NCBI GenBank assembly: GCA_034678405.1
Contig: JAXDBW010000033.1
Span: 1 to 5,432, forward strand
Reading direction: 5' to 3'
Source: JAXDBW01 sp034678405
Lineage (GTDB): Bacteria; Patescibacteriota; Patescibacteriia; UBA10025; JAHIVO01
Length of the DNA stretch: 5,432 nucleotides
Shown: positions 1 through 5,432 of the stretch, piece by piece
Position numbering within the stretch: position 1 is the stretch's first letter
How the letters are laid out: every line of letters begins with the position of its first letter
The notes under the pieces: generated by a model
Database searches by the model: none
What the model saw: the letters and a program-made list of their open reading frames with translations, nothing else
Told to the model about the DNA's origin: nothing
Translations under genes and position numbers: made by a program

Positions 1-215
1 GAGTAGGGGAAACCCGCTGGCACCGCTCAGAGCAGGTCACGGTCCTGGAGGACGGCAGCCTGCTCTGGCGCGCATGGATCGCCGAGCCGCAGGAGATGAT
101 GCCCTGGATCCGCGGCTGGGGCGCGGATGTAGAGGTGCTGGCGCCGGAGAGCATGAGGAAGGCGATGGAGGAAGAGGTGGGAAGGTTGAGAGGGGTGTAT
201 GAGAGAACATCGTAG
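1..215 (+). CDS. WYL domain-containing transcriptional regulator, C-terminal fragment
   Basis: This is the 3' end of a gene that starts outside the window; the reading frame begins at base 3 and ends at TAG 213-215, leaving 70 residues. The visible protein starts VGETRWHRSEQV, continues with LEDGSLLWRAWIAEPQEMM and PWIRGWGADVEVLAPE, and ends in a charged helix, RKAMEEEVGRLRGVYERTS. A Trp-x-x-Ser start, a DGSLLW strand, a W-x-x-GWGxDVEVLxPE segment and a final helix ending in GVY match the C-terminal extension (WCX) that follows the WYL domain in bacterial regulators. In that family an N-terminal winged helix binds DNA, the WYL domain senses a ligand, often thought to be nucleic acid or a nucleotide, and the C-terminal part helps oligomerisation. 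The DNA-binding and WYL parts are not visible, so the target is unknown. The next gene on this strand is 180 bp away, too far to assume co-transcription. Confidence 0.8.
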   Translation, partial: VGETRWHRSEQVTVLEDGSLLWRAWIAEPQEMMPWIRGWGADVEVLAPESMRKAMEEEVGRLRGVYERTS

Positions 216-271
216 GGTCGGGTATAGAGCCCATACCACCAATGTCTCTACAAATCGCGCGCGGTCAACGC

Positions 272-285
272 GGGCAGGGATGCCC
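272..285. repeat. Small GC-rich inverted repeat
   Basis: GGGCA and TGCCC form a 5-bp stem around the tetranucleotide GGGA. It is too short to be a confident terminator and has no T-tract after it. It most likely belongs to a dispersed intergenic repeat; similar hairpins elsewhere in the genome would settle this. Confidence 0.35.
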
Positions 286-382
286 ACCTTACAAATCAAG
301 TTTATCAATCGCGTGGATAACAGAATCAATACCCTGGAATTGTTATTCAAAGGAGCAAGCTCTGCAGCAGTATTTCATGATC

Positions 383-393
383 AGGGAGAGGTG
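383..393 (+). promoter_or_regulatory. Ribosome binding site of the RCC1-repeat gene
   Basis: The purine-rich stretch AGGGAGAGGTG lies just before ATG 396-398. The core AGGGAG ends 7 bases before the start codon, a suitable Shine-Dalgarno spacing. It supports this ATG, and the signal peptide that follows immediately supports it independently. Confidence 0.65.
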
Positions 394-395
394 AA

Positions 396-2738
396 ATGAA
401 GGGTAAATATTTTACATTAACCTGGTTGTTGTTTATGACGGTTTTGATATTCGCGTTGGTTGGTAATGCTGAAGCGAGGCATACTGATCATACCCAAAAT
501 GGACCACAGGATCAGATCGATCATTCAGAACTAGACCTAGTGGGAATTGATGATAATCAAATCCTGGTACCAGCTATAATGACCAGTTCTGGATTAATGC
601 ACACCTGCGCAGTCATAGCGACAGGAAAAGTTCTATGTTGGGGAAATAATGAGTATGGCCAACTGGGTAATGGGACTACTACTAATCGATCCACCCCGGC
701 GAATGTTGTCGGGTTGTCCAGCGGAGTGGTCTCTGTCGGCGCGGGAATGTCTCATACCTGCATCGTCACGGCTTCGGGTGGGGTCAAGTGCTGGGGAGAT
801 AATTATTTTGGTCAACTTGGTGATGGGTCTATCTACCTCTATCGATCGGACCCGGTTGATGTCGTCGGATTATCCAGCGGGGTGGCTTCGGTCAGCGCAG
901 GGGGTATGTACACCTGCGCGGTCATGTCGGCGGGCGGGGTCAAGTGCTGGGGTCGGAATGATTACGGTCAACTGGGTGATGGAACCAACACAAATAGTCC
1001 CACCCCTGTTGATGTTGACGGTTTGTCCAACCGGGTGGTCGTGGTAAGCGCGGGCGAAAATCACGCCTGCGCCGTAACGACAGCCGGTGGCGTCAAATGC
1101 TGGGGAAATAATCAATACGGTCAAATAGGGGATGACACAACCACCTTTCAAAACAAACCAGTCGATGTTAAAGGACTATCAAGTGGAGCGGTCTCGGTCA
1201 GCGCTGGATATGACCATACCTGCGCCGTCTCGGATGCAGGCGGGGTAAAGTGCTGGGGACACAATAATTCAGGTCAACTGGGTGATGAGACTACCGATAA
1301 TCAAAAAATACCGGTTGATGTAAAAGGATTGTCCAGCGAGGCGGTCTCGGTCAGCGCGGGAGGCGCGCACACCTGCGCGGTAACCGCAGTAGGTAGTGTC
1401 ATGTGCTGGGGAAATAATAGTTATGGTAGATTGGGTGATGGGACTACAACCTATCATGTAACACCGGTTGATGTCGATGGTTTAACCAGCGGGGCGGTCT
1501 CGGTCAGCGCGGGAGGCGCGCACACCTGTGTCCTAACGGCGAAGGGACAGGTCAAGTGTTGGGGGAATAATTATTTCGGCCAACTGGGTGATGGGATTAC
1601 CATTGATAGACACTCCCCGGTCGATGTGGTCGGGTTATCCAGCGGATTGGTCTCGGTCAGCGCGGGAAATTCTCATACCTGCGCGATCACGGCGGCAGGC
1701 GGTGTCAAGTGCTGGGGAAAAAATAGTCACGGTCAATTGGGTGATGGGACAACCATCGATCAATCTACCCCTGTAGATGTCATCTTATCCGACAGGGTGG
1801 TTTCAATCAGCGCAGGACAATGGCACACCTGCGCAGTAACAACAGAGGGCGGGGTCAAGTGCTGGGGTAATAATCAATACGGTCAATTGGGTGATGGGAC
1901 AACCATTGATCAATCTACCCCGGTAGATGTCATCTTATCCGACGGGGTGGTTTCAATCAGCGCAGGACATTGGCACACATGTGCAGTAACGACTTCGGGC
2001 GGAGTAAAGTGTTGGGGAAATAATAATCACGGTCAATTGGGTGATGGGACGACCATCGATCAATCTACCCCGGTGGATGTCGATGGATTAACCGGCTGGG
2101 GGATTTCGGTTAGCGCAGGAAGTTCCCACACCTGCGCCACCACGACAGCGGGTGAGGTAAAGTGCTGGGGATATAACGCTTTTGGCCAATTAGGGGATGG
2201 GACTACCACTGATAGACACTCCCCGGTCGATGTTTCCAACTTGTCCAGCGAGTTGATTTCACTCAGCGCCGGAGTTTGGTATACCTGCGGTGTCACTACA
2301 GCAGGTGAGCTAAAGTGCTGGGGACATAATGCTTATGGCCAACTGGGCGATGGAACCACCACCAATCGGCTCAATCCGGTTGATGTCATCGGGTTATCCA
2401 GCGGGGTCGACTCGGTCAGCGCGGGATTTGGTCACACATGCGCTGTCACGTTGGCTGGTGGAGTCAAGTGTTGGGGAAGGAATGAACGTGGACAATTGGG
2501 TGACGACACTACCGATGATCGATCCACCCCGAACGATGTTGTCGGTCTGTCCAATGGAACAGCCTCGGTCAGTACGGGAGATCAGCACACCTGCGCCCTA
2601 ACAACTGCGGGCGGAGTCAAATGCTGGGGTAATAATGAAGATGGTCAATTGGGCTGGAAACAGCTATGGGTGCCCGTTGATGTGATTGGGTTTGAAGAGT
2701 GGGAATGTTTTCTTTTTCTCCCAATAATCTCTAAATGA
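396..2738 (+). CDS. Secreted RCC1-repeat protein with 14 repeats (putative double seven-bladed beta-propeller)
   Basis: The protein has 780 residues and the start is fixed by a good ribosome binding site. Residues 1-27 are a signal peptide: MKGK, a hydrophobic core to about residue 22, then A-E-A at 25-27 as a signal peptidase I site. No lipobox Cys is present. Residues 28-68 form a polar, acidic spacer. From residue 69, 14 tandem repeats of 50-52 residues follow the pattern HTCAV-x6-GxVKCWGxNxYGQLGDGTT, then STPVDVxGLSSGxVSVSAG. This is the bacterial RCC1 (regulator of chromosome condensation 1) type, which folds as a seven-bladed propeller; 14 copies would give two propellers. Each repeat carries two Cys ten positions apart, suggesting one disulfide per blade, consistent with export. 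Repeat 14 is degenerate after GQLG and runs into a hydrophobic end, FLFLPIISK. Such proteins usually bind other molecules; no catalytic motif is visible and the ligand is unknown. The neighbouring gene is convergent. Confidence 0.92.
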   Translation: MKGKYFTLTWLLFMTVLIFALVGNAEARHTDHTQNGPQDQIDHSELDLVGIDDNQILVPAIMTSSGLMHTCAVIATGKVLCWGNNEYGQLGNGTTTNRSTPANVVGLSSGVVSVGAGMSHTCIVTASGGVKCWGDNYFGQLGDGSIYLYRSDPVDVVGLSSGVASVSAGGMYTCAVMSAGGVKCWGRNDYGQLGDGTNTNSPTPVDVDGLSNRVVVVSAGENHACAVTTAGGVKCWGNNQYGQIGDDTTTFQNKPVDVKGLSSGAVSVSAGYDHTCAVSDAGGVKCWGHNNSGQLGDETTDNQKIPVDVKGLSSEAVSVSAGGAHTCAVTAVGSVMCWGNNSYGRLGDGTTTYHVTPVDVDGLTSGAVSVSAGGAHTCVLTAKGQVKCWGNNYFGQLGDGITIDRHSPVDVVGLSSGLVSVSAGNSHTCAITAAGGVKCWGKNSHGQLGDGTTIDQSTPVDVILSDRVVSISAGQWHTCAVTTEGGVKCWGNNQYGQLGDGTTIDQSTPVDVILSDGVVSISAGHWHTCAVTTSGGVKCWGNNNHGQLGDGTTIDQSTPVDVDGLTGWGISVSAGSSHTCATTTAGEVKCWGYNAFGQLGDGTTTDRHSPVDVSNLSSELISLSAGVWYTCGVTTAGELKCWGHNAYGQLGDGTTTNRLNPVDVIGLSSGVDSVSAGFGHTCAVTLAGGVKCWGRNERGQLGDDTTDDRSTPNDVVGLSNGTASVSTGDQHTCALTTAGGVKCWGNNEDGQLGWKQLWVPVDVIGFEEWECFLFLPIISK
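600..2735 (+). repeat. Fourteen tandem RCC1 repeats, period about 153 bp
   Basis: Repeat units begin at the His/Tyr codon of (H/Y)TC: 600, 753, 909, 1062, 1215, 1368, 1521, 1674, 1824, 1974, 2127, 2280, 2433 and 2586. Most are 153 bp (51 codons). Unit 2 is 156 bp owing to an extra codon in its GSIYLYRSDP loop. Units 8 and 9 are 150 bp because VDVILSD replaces VDVxGLSS. Unit 14 lacks the DGTTxxRST loop and grades into the C-terminus. The words TGGGGA, GTGATGGGAC and TCGGTCAGCGC recur in most units. Confidence 0.9.
1731..2030 (+). repeat. Recent 150-bp tandem duplication within the RCC1 array
   Basis: Bases 1731-1880 and 1881-2030 are direct copies. By hand I count 17 differences in 150, and only 5 in the first 100. 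Both encode GQLGDGTTIDQSTPVDVILSD and share the same one-codon deletion relative to the other units. A third copy begins at 2031 and stays close for roughly 50 bases before diverging. This is the youngest part of the array. Confidence 0.8.
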
Positions 2739-2865
2739 CGCCATTTTTACCCAATTGAGGATCAAAAAGGCTTGCAGTTTGGTGTGATTGAACATGGGGA
2801 TCATTAAAGTATGCCATCATAGGGGCGGGTTCGAACCCGCCCTGTGATATTCTCGATCACGAAAT
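2739..2865. other. Convergent intergenic region
   Basis: This AT-richer gap lies between the two convergent stop codons (TGA at 2736-2738 and TAG, minus strand, at 2866-2868). It holds a perfect palindrome at 2823-2842 and, next to it, a weak inverted repeat (GTGAT 2844-2848 with ATCAC 2856-2860). No open frame of note and no RNA gene was seen. Confidence 0.6.
2822..2843. terminator. Perfect GC-rich palindrome, possible bidirectional terminator or dispersed repeat
   Basis: GGGCGGGTTCGAACCCGCCC at 2823-2842 is its own reverse complement and sits between two convergent genes. As RNA it would form an 8-bp or longer stem closed by a UUCG-type loop on either strand, and 2822 with 2843 adds a G-U pair. 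No T-tract follows on either side, so it is not a classical intrinsic terminator. It may instead be a copy of a repetitive extragenic palindrome. Position favours a role in stopping or insulating transcription; this is inference. Confidence 0.5.
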
Positions 2866-3612
2866 CTACGGTAAATTAACCGCATCCACGTTATCGCCTG
2901 CCAATCCCCACAGGCTGCCGTCAAAGTACAGCGCGGGTGAGAAGGCGCAGGCTGTATTCGCGCCGGGCGTGAACTGCGTACAGATAAAGACATCTTCGTT
3001 GTCGCCAGAGATAGTCTCAACCAAGAACAATCCTATCGTTGACAGATAGAGATCGCCATTGGCTGCAACCGCCAGGGCGTCGATCCGTGCCTGTCCCGTC
3101 AGGCCGACGTCCGAACCATCGAAGTAAAGCGCCCACGTTCCACCAGTTGTAGACCCTAGAGAAGTGGGGGTAAAGGCCATCAGATCTTCCGCAGCGGTTG
3201 TCAATCCCGGCACCGTCGCAGCGCCCTTTGTCGCAATGATGATTCTGCCGTCGGGCAGTCTGAATACTCCGGTAATATTCTCCTGAGCCTTATCCAATCC
3301 GACATCGCTTCCGTCGAAATACATGCTGAACGTGCCGGATGTGTTTGCCCCGAGGGCGCCATTGAATTGAATGATATCCTGGACAGCAACTTTGCCGATC
3401 GGTGAAATACTGGTTGCTTTGCTAAACGAAAGCAGGATCGTATTCGGATCCACAATCGTGAAAGCGGTAACAGGGACAGTCAGGCCAACGTCCGAGCCGT
3501 CGAAGACCATCGACCAATCAGTGCCGTTATAGTAGATGATGTCGTTGTTAGTAACCCCGGTCAACGCGCCCACGGTGGTCGGACCTATATTTTGGAGGGA
3601 AATAAAAATAGG
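2866..3612 (-). other. C-terminal domain of four FDGSDVGL repeats
   Basis: This encodes residues 594-841 of the minus-strand protein. The motif (M/L)(V/Y)FDGSDVGL has its Phe at 630, 692 and 757, and the variant LYFDGSLWGL at 823, giving periods of 62, 65 and 66 residues. Before each motif lies a strand such as DIIYYNG, DIIQFNG, DLMAFTP or DVFICTQ; after most comes a segment like VTAFTIVDPNTILLSF or GVFRLPDGRIIIAT. The alternation of short beta-strands with Asp/Gly turns suggests a propeller or stacked beta repeat. I do not recognise a named family. C804 and C815 could form a disulfide. Confidence 0.65.
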
Positions 3613-5432
3613 ATACGGCAGCGGGGTCGCCAGCGGCGTGGCGGTCGGCGTGTGTGTCGCGGTCGGCGCCGGCGGCGTGTCAGTCGGCGTATGCGTCGCG
3701 GTCGGCGGCAGCGGCGTGTCAGTCAGCGTGTAGGTCGCGGTCGGCGGCAGCGGCGTGTCAGTCGGCGTATGAGTCGCGGTCGGCGGCAGCGGCGTGTCAG
3801 TCGGCGTGTTCGTCGCGGTCGGCGGCAGCGGCGTGTCAGTCGGCGTCGCAGTAGGTGTCGGGGTATCCGTTGGTGCATTGGTCGCGGTCGCTGTATTTGT
3901 CGAGGTTGGCGTGAAGGTGGGGGTGTCGGTCGGCGTCACCATAGAGGTCGGGGATGGCGTGGGAGAGATCCCGGATTTAGAAAAAGTGTTTGTCCAAATT
4001 GGAGACATATAACCGTTCTGGTAAAAGCTCACTGTAAACTCGGTCCCATCAACTAAGATTCCGGCAAAACCCCGGCTATTAGTCATTGCGGCAAAGTCCA
4101 CTCGTTGAGGAGAAAGATAGCCGTCAGTAGAGGACCCACCTGCAGGACTGGTGACAAATTGTTCAAATTCGTGGGTAACCCCCGTTATCCGTTCAGCATC
4201 GATATGCGTCCACACAAAATCATGTTCATGACCGTGAAATGTAGCTGAAACGATCGGGTGACGATTAATCACCGAGATCAGACTGGCTGCTTCGGAGGGT
4301 ATGCAAGTTGGATCATTCTCGATGGTGCAGGAACAATGAAAACCAACGCAATAGATTGGTCCATGGAAGAAAATGAAGGCATGCACCAATTCAGGATGAT
4401 TGGTCTCCGCCTCCGTAAGTATTTCGTCAACCCACGCAATCTGATCAGTCGAGAGTCCCTCGACCGTTCCAGGAGCATCCACCCCAATAAAGCGGGCATT
4501 CCCATAATCGAAGGCATAAGTCAGATACGTGGTGTCTGCCTCCATCCCGGTATAATTGGCAACTCCAGGGATTGGTGGTCGATTGGCTTGAACCAGGTAG
4601 TCTTGCCACTCTGCTGGATTAGAGTAGTGGTTATCATGGTTGCCTCTCACCAAGAAGGTCTTATTATACATACCGTTACTCGTAATTCCACTTGTATCAC
4701 CATCCAATGCCTTGACCGTGAGATCCATATCTTCCAGTCGAAATCCGTCATATTCAAAATCACCGTTAAAGATGGTGAAAGCTGGATCAAGGATAGCCGC
4801 CTGATTGGAAGTAATGGATAGATTAGTCCCGTATCCTTGACCATCACCCCAAGAGATAAACTCGAATGATGTTATCGGTGTAGGGGTAATGGTGATCGAT
4901 GTTGGCGCACTTGTCGGTGTTTCGGTCGGGGAAATCGTCGCAGTTGCCGTGATCGTCGGAGTCGGTGTAGCGGTGGGTGTGTCAGTCGGCGTGTTCGTCG
5001 CGGTCGGCGGCAGCGGCGTGGCGGTCAGCGTATGCGTCGCGGTCGGCGGCAGCGGTGTGTCAGTCGGCGTATGCGTCGCGGTCGGCGGCAGCGGCGTGGC
5101 GGTTGGCGTGTTCGTCGCGGTGGGCGGCAGCGGCGTGGCGGTTGGCGTATGCGTCGCGGTCGGCGCCAGCGGCGTGGCGGTCGGCGTATGCGTCGCGGTC
5201 GGCGGCAGCGGCGTGCCGGTCGGCGTGTGCGTCGCGGTCGGCGGCAGCGGGGTGGCGGTTAGCGTATGCGTCGCGGTCGGCAGTGGCGTGTTGTATGTTT
5301 CATATGAGATAATAAGTTTAGGCGCGGCTGGTTTTTCGCCGTTATACGATTCCGCAATCCGAGTGCCCGTACCGCTGACCATGATTACCATAGAATTGCC
5401 GGAACTCCAACCAGGGCGGCTCGTAATTTCCA
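2866..5432 (-). CDS. Modular extracellular metallophosphoesterase with DNRLRE-like end, Thr/Pro linkers and FDGSDVGL repeats (5' end missing)
   Basis: The frame is open from TAG 2866-2868 to the right edge, giving 854 complete codons. Residues here are counted from the Met at 5391. That Met is internal: 13 residues before it (EITSRPGWSSGNS) continue into MVIMVSGTGTRIAESYNG and PAAPKLIISY, the typical end of a DNRLRE/CBM96-like beta domain of surface proteins. Residues 35-172 are a Thr/Pro linker. Residues 176-474 are a calcineurin-like metallophosphoesterase domain: SWGDGQ (D183), FNGD (D211), GNHD (250-253), FFHGP (H343) and GHEH (387-390). These match the family's metal ligands, although the first motif reads D-x-Q rather than D-x-H. 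Cys 348, 353, 355 and 363 cluster just after H343. Residues 475-592 are a second Thr/Pro linker. Residues 594-841 hold four repeats centred on FDGSDVGL, the last reading FDGSLWGL. The family hydrolyses phosphate mono- or diesters; the substrate here is unknown. The linkers point to the cell surface or secretion, but the signal peptide would lie outside the window. Confidence 0.88.
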   Translation of the reverse strand, partial: EITSRPGWSSGNSMVIMVSGTGTRIAESYNGEKPAAPKLIISYETYNTPLPTATHTLTATPLPPTATHTPTGTPLPPTATHTPTATPLAPTATHTPTATPLPPTATNTPTATPLPPTATHTPTDTPLPPTATHTLTATPLPPTATNTPTDTPTATPTPTITATATISPTETPTSAPTSITITPTPITSFEFISWGDGQGYGTNLSITSNQAAILDPAFTIFNGDFEYDGFRLEDMDLTVKALDGDTSGITSNGMYNKTFLVRGNHDNHYSNPAEWQDYLVQANRPPIPGVANYTGMEADTTYLTYAFDYGNARFIGVDAPGTVEGLSTDQIAWVDEILTEAETNHPELVHAFIFFHGPIYCVGFHCSCTIENDPTCIPSEAASLISVINRHPIVSATFHGHEHDFVWTHIDAERITGVTHEFEQFVTSPAGGSSTDGYLSPQRVDFAAMTNSRGFAGILVDGTEFTVSFYQNGYMSPIWTNTFSKSGISPTPSPTSMVTPTDTPTFTPTSTNTATATNAPTDTPTPTATPTDTPLPPTATNTPTDTPLPPTATHTPTDTPLPPTATYTLTDTPLPPTATHTPTDTPPAPTATHTPTATPLATPLPYPIFISLQNIGPTTVGALTGVTNNDIIYYNGTDWSMVFDGSDVGLTVPVTAFTIVDPNTILLSFSKATSISPIGKVAVQDIIQFNGALGANTSGTFSMYFDGSDVGLDKAQENITGVFRLPDGRIIIATKGAATVPGLTTAAEDLMAFTPTSLGSTTGGTWALYFDGSDVGLTGQARIDALAVAANGDLYLSTIGLFLVETISGDNEDVFICTQFTPGANTACAFSPALYFDGSLWGLAGDNVDAVNLP
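3640..3834 (-). repeat. 39-bp tandem repeat array B (Thr/Pro linker 2)
   Basis: Five consecutive 39-bp units encode 13-residue units of the form TPLPPTATHTPTD (residues 520-584). Variation is limited to position 9 (H, N, Y), position 11 (P or L), the PPAP form of the last unit, and position 13 (D or A). Nearly the same codons are used in every unit, so the array grew by DNA duplication. Looser TPT/TAT repeats flank it. The encoded linker is probably extended and flexible, with many Thr that could be O-glycosylated. Confidence 0.85.
4981..5289 (-). repeat. 39-bp tandem repeat array A (Thr/Pro linker 1)
   Basis: Eight units encode residues 35-137. The first has 12 residues (TPLPTATHTLTA) and the other seven have 13, of the form TPLPPTATHTPTA. 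Position 13 is mostly Ala here, while it is mostly Asp in array B. The units use the same codons as array B, about 1.1 kb away in the same orientation and frame. The array is followed in the protein by a less regular Thr-rich stretch to about residue 172, which leads into the phosphoesterase domain. Confidence 0.85.

Larger units (their letters stand above)
216..395. other. Intergenic region with small inverted repeats
   Basis: This gap separates the regulator fragment from the RCC1-repeat gene. It contains two short inverted repeats: GGTAT at 221-225 with ATACC at 233-237, and GGGCA at 272-276 with TGCCC at 281-285 around a GGGA loop. The word ACAAATC occurs twice (251-257 and 291-297). The left half looks like a decayed dispersed intergenic element of the kind common between Chloroflexota genes, judged by general resemblance only. 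I found no convincing -35/-10 pair, although the promoter of the next gene is presumably here. A 66-codon open frame crosses the region but I do not regard it as a gene. Confidence 0.5.

Noticed and set aside
27..350. Minus-strand open frames opposite the regulator fragment and the gap.
   Set aside because: They run antisense to a recognisable WYL-type coding end and give low-complexity Pro/Arg/His-rich sequence.
216..382. A promoter for the RCC1-repeat gene.
   Set aside because: I found no -35/-10 pair with acceptable sequence and spacing; a promoter is probably here but cannot be placed.
199..399. A 66-codon plus-strand open frame whose TGA overlaps the ATG of the RCC1 gene (ATGA).
   Set aside because: Its start lies inside the regulator's coding end, its middle is the inverted-repeat region, and the composition (RARSTRAGMPTLQ) looks like translated repeat DNA. 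No domain or signal is recognisable.
2823..2842. GGTTCGAACC resembles a tRNA T-arm.
   Set aside because: In the T-arm register only the first stem pairs fit, and no anticodon arm, D-arm or acceptor stem is found around it. The symmetry is that of a simple palindrome.
3640..3834. Regular repeats that might be read as a CRISPR array.
   Set aside because: The 39-bp units are contiguous with no spacers, stay in frame with the surrounding coding sequence, and no cas gene is present. The same applies to 4981-5289.
3592..4056. Plus-strand Arg-rich open frames across array B (also at 4977-5312 across array A).
   Set aside because: They are antisense readings of the Thr/Pro repeats; RRGRRQRR and SRSAAAACQSA patterns follow directly from the 39-bp unit and do not form a protein.
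4258..4821. A 187-codon plus-strand open frame opposite the phosphoesterase domain.
   Set aside because: The minus strand encodes all the conserved phosphoesterase motifs here; the plus frame has no recognisable domain.
5389..5391. ATG at 5391 (minus strand) as the true start of the large protein.
   Set aside because: The frame stays open to the window edge and the 13 residues before this Met belong to the same DNRLRE-like domain. No signal peptide follows it, though one would be expected.

Overview
The window looks like chromosomal DNA of an environmental bacterium, most likely a member of the Chloroflexota (Anaerolineae type). This is an inference from style: long secreted multidomain proteins, Thr/Pro linkers built from TPLPPTATHTPT-like units, a WYL-family regulator, a hydrophobic FLPIISK-like C-terminus on a secreted protein, and palindromic GC-rich intergenic elements. 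No rRNA or housekeeping marker is present to prove it.

Layout. Positions 1-215 hold the last 70 codons of a plus-strand WYL-type transcriptional regulator. Positions 216-395 are a non-coding gap with small inverted repeats and a ribosome binding site at its end. Positions 396-2738 (plus strand) encode a 780-residue secreted protein made of 14 tandem RCC1-type repeats, enough for two seven-bladed beta-propellers, with a Cys pair in every repeat. Positions 2739-2865 are a short gap between convergent genes with a perfect 20-bp palindrome that could end transcription from both sides. Positions 2866-5432 (minus strand) encode a large modular extracellular protein that runs off the right edge. In protein order it has the end of a DNRLRE/CBM96-like beta domain, a Thr/Pro repeat linker, a calcineurin-like metallophosphoesterase domain with its metal-binding motifs, a second Thr/Pro repeat linker, and a C-terminal domain of four FDGSDVGL-centred repeats.

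How the genes relate. The two large genes are convergent, so they are not one operon. What they share is destination and style: both appear to act outside the cytoplasm and both are built from tandemly amplified repeats at DNA level. The regulator fragment lies upstream on the same strand as the RCC1 gene, but a 180-bp gap with repeats separates them, so no regulatory link can be claimed. I see no mobile element, CRISPR array, tRNA or defence system. The interest lies in the repeat architecture and in the domain combination of the minus-strand protein.
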